A stretch of DNA of 14,310 nucleotides, taken from NCBI GenBank assembly GCA_032988165.1, contig JANTQF010000549.1, positions 1 through 14,310 on the forward strand, in the 5' to 3' direction. The notes under the pieces were generated by a model. That model ran no database searches and was not told where the DNA came from. It worked only from the letters and a program-made list of their open reading frames with translations. A program made the position numbers and the translations under genes. This stretch comes from Emmonsiellopsis sp. PD_33. Taxonomy: Eukaryota > Ascomycota > Eurotiomycetes > Onygenales > Ajellomycetaceae. Shown here in pieces: positions 1 to 10,027 of this stretch (position 1 is the stretch's first letter; the number at the start of each line of letters is the position of its first letter).

Positions 1-721
1 CTCTATCTAAAGATATTGATGTTTGAAGCTTTTCCTCCAAGGTAGGCCTCCATTTCTTCTCATTTTGAAGAAGATAGTTAGCACTATAGTCATTTGAAGT
101 GGTTATAACTATAGAACCTCCCATATAAGAGTTAGAGATAGTAGAAACTACTTTTAGAGTTTTTTCATCCATCTGATCAGATGAAAAGCATTGATTCAGC
201 TCATTTCTAAGTCCAAAAATAAACTTAGAATCAGAGAAAAGACTTAGAACCTCCTTATTTTCAGGCTTCAAAATAAGCCTATATCTTTTTGACTGAAGAA
301 GATTCTCTTTTCTTTTCTCTTCAAGCTTTGAAGGAGCATTTTGAGCAGTTTTACCAGCTATATAGCTGGGTTTTTCAGCAGTTTTTTGCACAGGTTTTTG
401 AGCACAGTTTGAGATAGATCCAGATACTGCCTGAGCATATGTCTGATTAGAATCAGAAGAGATTTGAACTTGAGAAAAGGGGATAACTTTAATTGTCTTT
501 GTAGCCTCCACCTTAAACTTGAGAATCTCATCAAGCTGCTTTGACATGGGAATTAAAAGATCTCTAATCTCCCTAGATTCTTCCTGAAATACTTGACTTT
601 TCAGAAGGCTGGCAGCAGTTTGAAGGTTCTCAATCTCTTGAGCTTGTTTTTGAAATTCATCTCTTTTCTTTTTCTTTAAAATCTCTATCTCAGGGACTTT
701 TTGAACAGGTGTTTTTTCCAT
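1..721 (-). CDS. LINE-type retrotransposon ORF1 (gag-like), 5' part
   Basis: An uninterrupted reading of 240 codons starts at an ATG (719-721) and runs off the left edge. Two in-frame stops (TAG, TGA) lie just upstream of this ATG, which fixes the start. Residues 1-70 are Lys/Glu/Gln-rich and look helical or coiled-coil. A Ser/Ala/Gln-rich linker follows (YAQAVSGS near 105), then an RRM-like block from about 150 (KRYRLILK, GLRNELNQCF, GGSIVITTSNDYSANYLLQ, KKWRPTLEEKL). This order matches ORF1 of fungal Tad1-like LINEs and the related EKA-like proteins of powdery mildews. Such proteins bind the element RNA and form the retrotransposition particle. ORF2 (endonuclease and reverse transcriptase) would lie beyond the left edge. 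The frame has no CpG, and the Arg codons I read are all AGA/AGG, yet it has no stop. Family assignment is by resemblance only. Confidence 0.72.
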   Translation of the reverse strand, partial: MEKTPVQKVPEIEILKKKKRDEFQKQAQEIENLQTAASLLKSQVFQEESREIRDLLIPMSKQLDEILKFKVEATKTIKVIPFSQVQISSDSNQTYAQAVSGSISNCAQKPVQKTAEKPSYIAGKTAQNAPSKLEEKRKENLLQSKRYRLILKPENKEVLSLFSDSKFIFGLRNELNQCFSSDQMDEKTLKVVSTISNSYMGGSIVITTSNDYSANYLLQNEKKWRPTLEEKLQTSISLDR

Positions 722-1565
722 GTTTCACTCAGATAACTAACTTGGTCAGAGTCTAGTTAAATGATAACTGATTTTACCCTTTAGTTCAGCAACTAAACTA
801 GATTTTTCAAGAGAATCTAGAAACTAAAAGTAGTTTTTAGAGATAAACCACTGAAATCTTCACAGACCCTCCAAGTGCTACAAAAAGGGGAAAAAGGAGA
901 TTTTTGATTTCAAAGCTAAATAGCAAAGAAATGACAGTTTTTTGAAGAAAAGCTGCCAAAAAATACCCAGTTTTTTGAAGAGAAACTGCTCAAAACTAGC
1001 CAGGCTTTATTTATCTTCAAGAAATCTTCCCCATATAACAAGTATATAGCTCAAAAATCTCAAAAACAGTCTAAAACCAGCAGGTAAACACAAAAAGAGA
1101 TAAGTATTTAACAGTAGCTCTCCAGCATATAGGAAACATGAATGGGAAAGGGCAGAACAGTCCTATTTTATTCACCCAAGAGTAAAACCCAGGAAAAAAC
1201 CTCTATCTTTTGCAGAAAATAATATTTCCCAAAGAAACTATTAAGTTCTCCTGCTTATTGTAGGCCCCACCTCATAATAAGATTATGTCCTGAAATATTC
1301 AATAGCTTCTATAACTAACTGAGATCCTCCTCAGTCAAAATAGACCACTATATCCTACTAAATAGCTCTGAGTTTGCAAAGAGAATCAACTGGGAAATAC
1401 CCCAAGTAAGTATCACACTCTCTATCACCAGATATATATATATAAGAATATATTTTTATATATCTTTTGTTTGCAGGGACCAAGCTACTCCTCAGACAAA
1501 GAAATTCCTTCTCTAATATCAAGTATAGAGGGGGGGTGAGGGCATTTTCAAAGGAGGGAGGAGGA
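722..1565. other. Possible LINE 5' leader and unassigned CpG-free repeat DNA
   Basis: No gene is visible. The stretch lies upstream of the LINE ORF1 start on the minus strand, so its proximal part is probably the 5' untranslated leader with the internal promoter. It contains a 33-bp tandem repeat, a TA-rich run near 1432-1465 and a G-run near 1530. It has no CpG. I could not locate the 5' end of the element or a target-site duplication. Confidence 0.4.
935..1001 (-). repeat. 33-bp imperfect tandem repeat in the LINE leader
   Basis: Two copies (935-967 and 968-1001) both begin cagttttttgaaga on the plus strand and stay similar through the gctgc/actgc and caaaa segments. They lie about 215 bp upstream of the ORF1 start. 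Repeated leader units in LINEs can be promoter monomers, but only the repeat itself is seen here. Confidence 0.6.
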
Positions 1566-2023
1566 CGTTTTGAGGGGTAGGGTGTTTCAATAAGGATTGA
1601 TAGTAGCTTTCTTATCAGATAAGCTCTGTTTCGAAGGCGTGCCAGCCAAATTGGCTGGGGAAGGTTGGGAGAGAGGCTTGGCACGGCAGGAGAGGGAAAA
1701 TCAAAATGATCAGAGTTTTCACAGGCAATTGAAACTGCAATAACTCAACCAATTTGACTTGGAAACGCTCAGCGGTTCTTTCAAAAGAAAGAATAGGCTT
1801 TGATCTACCTGTCACTCAATTTATATGATGTTTGGACTGGTGGTTGTGGTGCTGTGGTGAAAAAGAGGGATAATCTCCCACTTTTCAATGAAACCATGTT
1901 TTCGCACACCACACCCCCAATTCTGGTCCAAACCCCACCAAAATTGAATGGCAAATAGATCTCAATGAGGGCTTTCAAATGAGGGTATTTGCATTCAGAA
2001 ATTCAAAGGGGAAGGCATGTTCG
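1566..2023. other. CpG-containing island between CpG-free blocks; no gene seen
   Basis: CpG reappears here (for example at 1566, near 1632-1640, near 1764-1772, near 1904, and at 2022) after 1565 bases without any. A 17-nt near-perfect palindrome (ccagccaaattggctgg, 1642-1658) is embedded in a longer imperfect inverted repeat (cgtgccagcc near 1638, ggcttggcacg near 1675). Short minus-strand readings exist, but none shows family motifs. It may be a piece of single-copy host DNA, or a younger insertion. Confidence 0.4.
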
Positions 2024-2237
2024 AAGAATCATTGTTGATCATTACTCTTGAAACCATACATAGTTAGAAATCATCATGAAAAATTTCATATGAATCATTA
2101 TCATTTCTCATTACATTTTTTCTACTATATTAATTTTCCACTCATTATAGTATCAAGTTAATACTCACTTCATATCATCATATCATCCTTACTATATATC
2201 TACTCCTCAGTATCTAGAGCTACTATAGACTCTTAGG

Positions 2238-3328
2238 TCACTCTCCATGCTCCTCAATCACACCCTCCTCAGACTTGTCAACTACAGGCTTTAAAACCCC
2301 ATACTTCCTAGCCCCACACAGCACATCCCTCTCTACCACAAGCTCCATAACCTCATACTCCTTTAACACAGGCCTCTTAACCATAAACTTCACCACACAG
2401 CCTTCCTCCCCATTCTTCAGAATCAAAATTAAATCTATCAGATTAAACTTCATGTCTCTATCTTCATCTTTCTTACTTATAGTACTCTCCTTCTCCTCAC
2501 TATCAACTCAGTCCTCATCATTCAATGTATCCACATCAAAGTCATCCAACCCACACCCTACTACCCACATCTCCATGTCATAGCCTTTAGTCTTTACTCC
2601 CTACTTCTTATTCTCTCCTATAGCTATCTTCAGCTTCACACCTTTAAAGTATGGACAGCTCACCCCTCTCAAAATTAATAGAACAAGCTGCATATTATCA
2701 ACTTAAAGGGTCTTCTTCTAGTAATAGACTAGGTAGAGATTCACACCTGAAGTACTATCAGCATCATATTATTAATAGATCATTATATTATCTCATTACT
2801 TACATTTAAAGAGTATCACCAGTGTCTCCTCACTAATGAGGCACAGACAATTAATGGCCTCAGCCTGGACATAGTACCCATCACCCAGATTTTTCCTACC
2901 TATCTTGGGTAAATTCTGAATTATCTTCCTCACAAGTCAACTAAATAGCTCTATTCCCAAAACCAGGTACACACTTGTCTGCCAAAATATAATCTCCTTC
3001 TCTTTAACTAATCTAGCTGTTAGTAAATCATTAATATTATTCTGAATAGTATCTTACCTGATAGACCAGCTGGTAGCTGCAGCTCAGACTTAATATTAGT
3101 ATAGTCCCTGACTCTACACTCACCATCTACTTCAAGCTATACCTTTTAATTATCAGCCTACTCCTTGTGGTCCTCATAATACTTCTTCACTGTGAAGACC
3201 TCATTATATTTCTTGTAGATCCCAAGGGAGCACTTATAATTGATTAGGTAGTAGCTGAAAATAAACCCATATATTAGTTCATACATTAGTTTCTAGGGGA
3301 AGAAGGCTGGAGACACATACCTAGACAT
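2238..3328 (-). pseudogene. Broken spliced gene A of unknown family
   Basis: From an ATG at 3326-3328 a single conceptual protein of about 346 residues can be followed to a stop at 2238-2240, if one 50-nt intron-like segment is removed. About 13 in-frame stops break it. The early part is aromatic-rich (KLMYELIYGFIFSYYL, then YKCSLGIYKKYNEVFTVKKY, then LEVDGECRVRDYTN). The middle has GYYVQAEAINCLCLISEETL. The end is acidic and then closes with a conserved-looking block (MKFNLIDLILILKNGEEG to VVDKSEEGVIEEHGE), which is the only long stop-free part. I do not recognise the family. It lies head to head with broken gene B (3649 onward), 320 bp apart. It could be a transposon-borne gene or an amplified host gene. 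The coherence of one frame across many stops is the main evidence that it was once coding. Confidence 0.5.
3008..3057 (-). other. Intron-like segment in gene A
   Basis: On the minus strand this 50-nt stretch begins GTAAGA, contains the full fungal branch-point consensus TACTAAC, and ends TTAG 13 nt beyond it. Removing it joins the two frames of gene A (271 + 770 nt, 347 codons). A 41-nt alternative ending at the CAG directly after TACTAAC also keeps frame, but leaves too little room between branch point and acceptor. Confidence 0.5.
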
Positions 3329-3648
3329 ACTACTAAATAGAGGTGGTTAGAATGGGGGGGGAGTCAGAGATAAAGATTTTAGAGACTACAAAAGAGAAGA
3401 GAAGAGGAGAGAAAAATGAGAAGAAAAAGAGAAGGGAAAGAGGAATAAACATGATATATTACTGATTGTAATCAAAATAATTTTCATTTTGGGTATTGCT
3501 AGAGGAAATAATTCAAACCTATTACCCAGGTTCATTACTATATAAATATATCCTATAATTACTCTCATTAATTCTAGTACACCATCATTCTAATATTCAT
3601 CACATCATACAAGAGACATTAACATTCAGAGTCACCATAGAACACACA
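3329..3648. other. Spacer between divergent broken genes A and B
   Basis: About 320 bp lie between the two start codons. It contains a G-run (near 3354-3361), a purine-rich tract (about 3385-3445) and TA-rich sequence. If A and B were one unit, this would be the shared promoter region. No specific promoter motif can be supported. Confidence 0.3.
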
Positions 3649-4439
3649 ATGTTCAGCCCTCAATCACTAATAAAGGAGTACTCATAATGCCTCAAGACCA
3701 AGCACATTAGGGAGATCAGGCACACAAAGACCAGTAATGAGGTCATTATGGAGAAAGCCTAAGAAGCCAATTACAAGGCACACTTTGATGCAGTAAAGCA
3801 TCTGTGGGGATCAGTTAAATAGTAATAAGCTTTTATAATAGTCCTGGCAGTAAAGATACTAATACTAAGCACAGGGAAATAACATTACTGGCTGATCAAT
3901 CTACCATGAAGAAGGTAGAGACTGAGTGTGTTGCCTAGAAGTATTTTAATCAAGAGAAGTCCTTAGAATATTATTAGGCCCAAATTGTGAAGAAGTGCAC
4001 ATTTGAGGAGAAGGTAGAGGAAGAGGAGATTATATAGTAACTACATGCATTGCAATCTGGGATCAGTCCTAAAAAGAGAAGAGTTAGTTACTTTAACTTG
4101 CAACTATAATTATTAATTAATACTGACTGTCAATAGATTGATACTCTTCCTCCCTCTAATAATAAAATTATTAACATGGCCCTCCAACATTTCTATGCTC
4201 AGGCACAGGTGTTATTGGCCTCCCATGATATGAAGATTCTCAAGCATGGAAAAGCAATGCTCATGGCTGCTAATGCTAGTGAGGAAGTAGCTACAAAGAA
4301 ATTAGATGAGTTCTGGGAGACTTTAGATAAGAAAGATAGAAGGCTATTAGAAGTAATTCCTCAGTCAGAAGAGGTATCAGAGGGTGATTTTGAGATGAAG
4401 GGAGAGATGTCAAATAATGAGGATGAGGAGTTAGAGTGA
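3649..4439 (+). pseudogene. Broken spliced gene B of unknown family
   Basis: An ATG at 3649 (MFSPQSLIKEYS) opens a frame that continues, with stops, through KTKHIREIRHTKTSNEVIMEKA and YKAHFDAVKHLWGSVK. After a short intron-like segment (about 3814-3874) a second frame runs to a TGA at 4437-4439. With the intron removed the length is 246 codons. The second part is Lys/Glu-rich and probably helical (TMKKVETECVA, VKKCTFEEKVEEEEII). It has a basic patch SPKKRRVSYF, then a stop-free 87-codon end from ATG 4176 (MALQHFYAQAQVLL) with a strongly acidic tail (NNEDEELE). Two TACTAAT/TACTAAG branch-like motifs precede the acceptor. No catalytic signature is visible and I do not recognise the family. A nuclear or nucleic-acid-associated role is only a guess from the basic patch and acidic tail. 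The intron ends are ambiguous (3822-3874 or 3814-3869 both keep frame). Confidence 0.45.
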
Positions 4440-4883
4440 GAGAATTATTCAGAGTAGGGTAATGTAGAGTTTTTATGTGAAATGAGAGCTTATAGAGTCT
4501 ATTCAGTAGGAATTAGTATTAAATAGGGAAAGTTTGGTATAGAATGAAGTTCATTTACATTCTAAGAATTTTAGTAATAGAATTTGGTAATAGACTTCTC
4601 ATGGATTTTCATCAATAGCATTATAACTATAATCTTCATTAATTGGTTAATATCCTGAATCATTGAGAAGTGTAAAAGCTATGTCTGTATGATTTGATGT
4701 TCCCATACTAGAGTGACATCTTTCTAGTTTAAAGAGAATTGTAATTATTGACTTATGATATTTTTTCTATTAGCTGTAAAAGCATTGCCAATTTATTAAC
4801 TAAATATTAGATTAGATTTTTAGTAGTATAGATATTTTTAGTAATACCTGTATTCCCCAGCTATCTTTCTTTCCACCTTCCCA
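4440..4883. other. AT-rich, CpG-free DNA; nothing identified
   Basis: No open frame, motif or repeat that I can support in this stretch downstream of gene B and before the 87-bp array. Confidence 0.5.
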
Positions 4884-5312
4884 CTGTTGATATGCATGAT
4901 GTATGCATAGTCTGCCACTAAATCTATATATATTTTCCTGGGCACATAGCTGTGCTGTATGTGGTGCATGCATAGTTAGCAATCAATTATATGTATATTT
5001 TTCTTTGTAGGCATATAGCTATGCTGTGTCTACCACTCCTGGCATGGGTGATGCACATATAGTTAGTAACTAATTATATATATATTTTTCTCTGCAGGTA
5101 TATAGCTGTGCTGTGTCTACCACTCCTGGCATGGGTAATGCACATATAGTTGACAACTAATTATATATATATTTTTCCCTGCAGGCATATAGCTGTGCTG
5201 CACCTATGACTCCTGGCATGGGTGATGCACATATAGTTAGTAACTAAATATATATATATTTTCTTCACAGGCACATAGTGTCACTATGTTCACCATATTA
5301 ATATATATATTT
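4884..5312. repeat. Tandem repeat array, about 87-bp unit
   Basis: Unit starts (ggcatatagctgtgctg or variants) occur at 4941, 5010, 5097, 5184 and 5270, giving spacings of 69, 87, 87 and 86 bp; partial units flank both ends. Each full unit holds cactcctggcatgggtgatgc, then catatagttagtaactaat, a TA run, and tttttctctgcagg. The first unit is short and the last degenerates. The two central copies are very similar, which suggests recent unequal exchange or slippage. Confidence 0.85.
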
Positions 5313-6829
5313 CATACCTCCTTCCTCCTCCTCCTACTCAGCTATGATTCATTGCCAGAGCTTTCATCAAACTTGAAAAAAGATACAATGAATTTACTAC
5401 ATAATAGTCTTGATACAAGCTACCTTCTGAGATCTTCTTCATAAAATGCATTGGATGCATTTTCACCATACATTACTCATCAGATTATTATTATGAGAGG
5501 ATCATTACACTATCCTGTTACTCATAGAGAAATATCATCTCTACACATGAAGGAGTATCCTCTACAGACAATTTAACCTACATCCTGCAATATGGAACAT
5601 ATAATTCCAGTTTGTTCATTACATAGCCCTACATATAATTATATCACACATACAACTTTTCATCCATTTTTAAAGATGTAATCCCCTCCAGTTTATATAT
5701 GACACTCTGTCCATCTTTTATACAAAAAAATTTAGTTGGTGCATAATGATCAGGCAGCTTTATTTAATAATTAAGATGCATGAAATCTATCTTAAAGATA
5801 CAAAATAAAGTTATATATTCTACTTATACTCTCCTATACATTTCTGCATATACACATGATTGATGATATTACACACATACTTATTTCTCATATCAAGATT
5901 ACCTTCTATTCTAAATAATTGTGTGTAGGAGCTTTCAATCCACATCAATCTCTTGAATTTAAACATGGCAGATTACCCAGTTAAAGCATATGATGCTTTA
6001 ATTAATAATTGCCAGAGAATACACCATCTATTAGTATATCAGCTAAAGAGGATTAGGGGAATTATCATATAGAGCAGCAGAACACTGATGGAATAAATTT
6101 GATACATAAAGTCTAAATAAATACTAAAGAAAGTTGATTAGGAATAGAGGAAGTGCTCAGTTCATCTGAAGATGGATACTGCAAGTCATTTTTAAAGGTA
6201 GTATAGCTGAGTAGAATCCTGTAAAGTCTGTTACCTCAGATTGTTATATTTACTCAACCACTCTCTTTTGCATCAACACATACAGTATCATTATATTCTC
6301 CTGCCCAAGCTCCTAGAAGAATATACTAGTATAGAAAGAGTTGCAGTCAGCTGTAAGCTATTAAAGAACAATCATCTCAGTAAAGCTACTCTATATTCTA
6401 CTAGAAGATAGATAAATAGCCTATTATGGATTTAAAAGTCATCTTATGCATTCATTATGTATGCTATAGCTTAATTTGATCACTAGACTTACTACAGCTG
6501 TAAAAATGTCTCATATAGTCACTACCAGATCAGGATGATTCTGCAGCTGTCTTTACATGAAATTTCCTCATGAGCTTTATTAATAAATCACATCATTGAT
6601 CTACCAATTTACTATAACTATTAACCAGGTGGGCCAGCTGAATTCAAACTTCACCTAACTAACTAATAAGATTAAACATATAGTGTTTCAACCCAGTAAA
6701 ATCTCATTCAGGAAATTAAATGGGATTCAAGCAGGAATTTCTAAGAGAGACACATCTGACTATCAGCATCCCAGGAAATAAGGGAAAAAAATTATGATAA
6801 TAAATTTTAGTAATAGTTCTATACTCATT
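5313..6829. other. Long AT-rich, CpG-free stretch; nothing identified
   Basis: No reading on either strand shows a recognisable domain. A plus-strand reading from ATG near 5965 (MADYPVKAYDALINN) and minus-strand readings in 5960-6720 have few stops for such AT-rich DNA, but I see no family motif. It is probably decayed repeat material. Confidence 0.4.
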
Positions 6830-7262
6830 CTCAATATCTACAGTATGATGCTGAAATTTCACTACCTAATAGCTTCATATCTCCTTAGTACCTTATTTTC
6901 AAGATCAGTACATTAGAGGTATTCATTCACATAGGTCTCCTAATTTCCAGATGTGGGGTTACAATGATAATTATCATGTAGTATGTAGGTCTCACCTCCC
7001 ACTACCCATACAGTAAGTTTATCCTTAATTTTCTGAAAAATTGATCCTCACACCCAGCCTGCATCCCTCTACAAGAAAAAATGTCAGCTGTGTTTTCTCT
7101 CACTCTGAAATACTATCTTCTCAAATGTCTTTAATCTCCCAGTATAATGAATTCCAGTGCTCCAAGCTCTCCTCTTTATGAGATTAGTATACCAATTTTT
7201 CTTCTATAAACTCCAACATCAATTCTGCCCATCTCAGTTCCCAAAGGACTTGAGACTACCAC
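6830..7262 (-). pseudogene. Decayed coding remnant of unknown family
   Basis: Two minus-strand frames in succession give protein-like text broken by stops. One is around 7262-7040 (VLWELRWAELMLEFIEEKLVY, LEHWNSLYWEIKDI, LTFFLVEGCRLGVRI). The other is around 7060-6830 (KIKDKLTVWVVGGETYILHD, NYHCNPTSGN, ENKVLRRYEAIR). The switch between them needs one frameshift. I do not recognise the family, and the protein-like look is weak evidence. It could be part of another transposon. Confidence 0.25.
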
Positions 7263-7769
7263 AGTTGAGGCAAGAATCTATATTATATGGAAGCAGGATA
7301 ATGAGTATCAAATTCAATTTAATCAATGATAGAAACAAACAGCAACTACAAATATGATCCAACATGATAGCACTTACAAGAACCATCCACAGTGGAGTAT
7401 AAAGTAGAGCTCTGAATCTTGGAAGTCCTTCAAGTAAGTAACATTTCAGTAGAATGGTGAACCAGCTTTACTCTATATTCAATGTAAGTAGATCCTTCAA
7501 CACCCTTAGTATAGCAACATGAGGACCTCAGGAATGGGGAAACATTTTATTAGTAAGAAGTGCTAGAACACTATCCCTTCAAACAAATAGATGGACATTA
7601 AGGTAGCATTTGTAAGTGTAATATAAATTAGTTTATTTAGTAACAGACTGTGATAATAATCCTTTCATCTCAGTAAAACCCCACACATAAGTAACTACAA
7701 GCAGAGACACTACTATTTAATAAAGAAAACTATCAAATCCTCCTTCTTTATATCTTTCTATTAATAAAT
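7263..7769. other. CpG-free DNA upstream of the hAT remnant; nothing identified
   Basis: If the hAT transposase had its usual N-terminal BED zinc finger, it should be encoded around here. I could not find a Cys-Cys-His-His pattern in any plus-strand frame, so this part is either lost or too decayed to read. Confidence 0.4.
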
Positions 7770-9726
7770 ATGGCATTTCATGCCATACAGAATCTCAATC
7801 TCTAGCAGTTACTAGTGTATGGCAACAGTAAAGTTGAGGCCTTCCTCCTAAAATGGACTGCCCTGCAAAAAGAGCTGAATAACTCCTATGAAATGATGAT
7901 AAAAGACCTACTCCTAGACTGAATCCTCAACATAAAGATTACACTGACCTTGAATGCATGGATAAGCACAAATAGTTTGGTATTTCTCTGTATCAAAGAC
8001 TACTATATCACTCAGAAATGGGAGTACATAGAGGCATTGATTGGGTTTGAGCATCTTAGTGATATGCACACTGGTGACAATATAATAGGATATGTGATGC
8101 AGTGCATATATAATACACAGATTAAAGATGACATTTTTACTCTCACAGCTGATAATACAGTAAATAATAATATATTAGTAACATCCTTAGAGAAACACCT
8201 GTATGCAGAGGATAGAGTTCACTGAGATGCCAAGATGTATTAACTTCTTTATGTAGCTCATATTATGTAGCTGGTAGTAAAACAACTAGTCAGAGACCTA
8301 CAAATTGAGTCAATAAATAATAATATCCCATAGATATTTCATGAGGATGATATTAATATAAGTGATAGAGGGGAGATCTCATTCAGTCATACACTCTTAA
8401 AGGTATATAACAGTTCATAGTAACAGTCTAATAGCATTTTTAATTCCTCAATTATTTAACTAGTTATACCTACTTGTCAATATCCTCTCAAGTTCTCCCT
8501 AATGAATCAAAAGCTTTCAGAAGCTCCAGCCAGAGCACATTAAACTCTGAATGATTCAGAATGTTAAGATTTAGTGGAGCTCAATATATATTATGTGTAT
8601 TTATGTGCTGTAACTTAGGGATCCAATTCATTACTAAGTAATGACCTAGGATAACTCCAAGCTCTACTATCTCCAGTTGAGTAATGATGAATAACAGCTC
8701 ATTATGTATATTATTATCCTGTTTTATCCATTCTAATAGGTTATCAAGGCTCTCTTAGATACAGACACACCACTCATCCACAATGCATTTTCAATCTATA
8801 ATGTACTGTTCAATCACCTTGATGAATAGCTTTCTGAGGCAATCTATGAAATCTCAATCATTTAGAATAGCTTGAAGACTACACTGAAAGCTATATATAA
8901 CAAACTGAAGAAGTACTATTCAGATACTGATACTAATAGTGATATGGAGGAGATTTATTATACTGCTGCAGTTCTGAACCTATATTTATAATCACTGGCT
9001 TATAATGATGAGAAATAGGAGCCAGAGATAAAAGCTCAATCATTATAGCATGCAAAGGCATACTATGAAAAATGGTATTTACCTTGTCAACCTGCAACTA
9101 CTAATAATCAACTATGAGTAGGTATTTACTCTCTTTCATTTTCTTGATTTACTTAGTACTAATAACTTTCCAGACTTATCAATTGTTTTCTACACTACAC
9201 CAGCAGTTACCTTCAGTTATTCATGTTAATGAATTTGATTGGTATCTAAACAACAGTCTTAGTTCAGAGGGAAATATTTTATTAGTATGAAAGGTAATTG
9301 AATCAACATATTCAACTGTTGTATTAATAGTCAGAGACATTCTATTAATTCTAATTGAGAGTGTAGGGATTGAACAGCAATTCAGTGTGAGTCATCATGT
9401 TGTCTCATAAGAGCAATCATCATTATCAAGAAAGATAATGCATAAAATCATACTGGTGAAGCATGCAAATGAAAGAGAGCAGCTGCAGGTGGAGAAGGAG
9501 TAAAATGAGAAAGATGCAGCAGAGGATGAGGCTAATAATAATAGAGAGAGTAATAGTATAAATATTGTAGTAGGGAAGGAGAAACTTACATCTAAAGAGG
9601 AATAATTGATAGAGGAGTATTCATTGGGATGATTCTCATACATAAGTATAGCTAGATAAAGGAGGATATGGGAAGGAATACTAGATTTTAAGATGATAAT
9701 TAATAACTTAGCATTCAGAGGAGGCA
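7770..9726 (+). mobile_element. Broken hAT-superfamily transposase
   Basis: Plus-strand frames beginning at ATG 7770 keep the order of hAT transposase blocks. At 7920-8220 there is ITLTLNAWISTNSLVFLCIK, HTGDNIIGYVMQ and IFTLTADNTVNNN, matching the lTlDgWtS, HtGeni and TtDNAsnN blocks of the RNase H-like core. AHIM*LVVKQL follows near 8260. The block KLKKYYSDTDTNSDMEEIYYTAAVLN lies near 8905-8980, matching the Y-rich region before the dimerisation domain. VRDILLI and GIEQQFSVS lie near 9338-9400, matching the C-terminal hAT dimerisation domain. Many stops and at least one frameshift break it. The first catalytic Asp is read as Asn (aat, near 7950); the second Asp (TADN) and the final Glu (GIEQQFS) remain. 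No BED finger, terminal inverted repeats or 8-bp target duplication could be placed. The source enzyme was a cut-and-paste DNA transposase. Confidence 0.8.
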
Positions 9727-9861
9727 TCTGAAATATAGTATGCTAAGACCATTATCTTTAGTCATTACATCTCATATTATTTGTATACTGCATTAATATG
9801 CTATCATAATCTCTGAGAATCTCATCATGTCAAATCTGCAGGCAGGGTTAAGATAAGAAAT

Positions 9862-10007
9862 ATAATTTAGTTCAGGTTTGCACTAATATGCATCATCTAT
9901 CATTACCATAATGATTAATAATGGATGATGCTTTTTTTAAACCTATATAAAATGTAGGCCAGAGTTCAAACCATGCAGTAAGCTTTATTTTTTTTTTTTT
10001 GTTTTTT
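9862..10007 (+). repeat. SINE-like unit, copy 1 (degenerate)
   Basis: Begins ataatttagttcagg and includes gcatcatctat, aatgtaggccagagttcaaacc (a B-box-like gagttcaaacc at 9962-9972), ccatgcagtaagc, and a T-rich tail interrupted by A and G. It aligns along its length with copy 2 but lacks about 18-24 nt in the middle, and its A-box equivalent (taccataatgat) is poor. Confidence 0.5.
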
Positions 10008-10027
10008 CACATGTGATGAGCTATATC

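Noticed and set aside
2275..2583. A 102-codon plus-strand frame
   Set aside because: It is the antisense of the best-preserved end of gene A and has Ser/Thr-rich low-complexity text.
4884..5312. CRISPR array
   Set aside because: Units are contiguous 87-bp tandem copies without distinct spacers, and the window is eukaryotic.
9395..9727. A 110-codon open frame on the minus strand
   Set aside because: It is the antisense shadow of the hAT C-terminal region and has only low-complexity Ser/Leu/Phe text.
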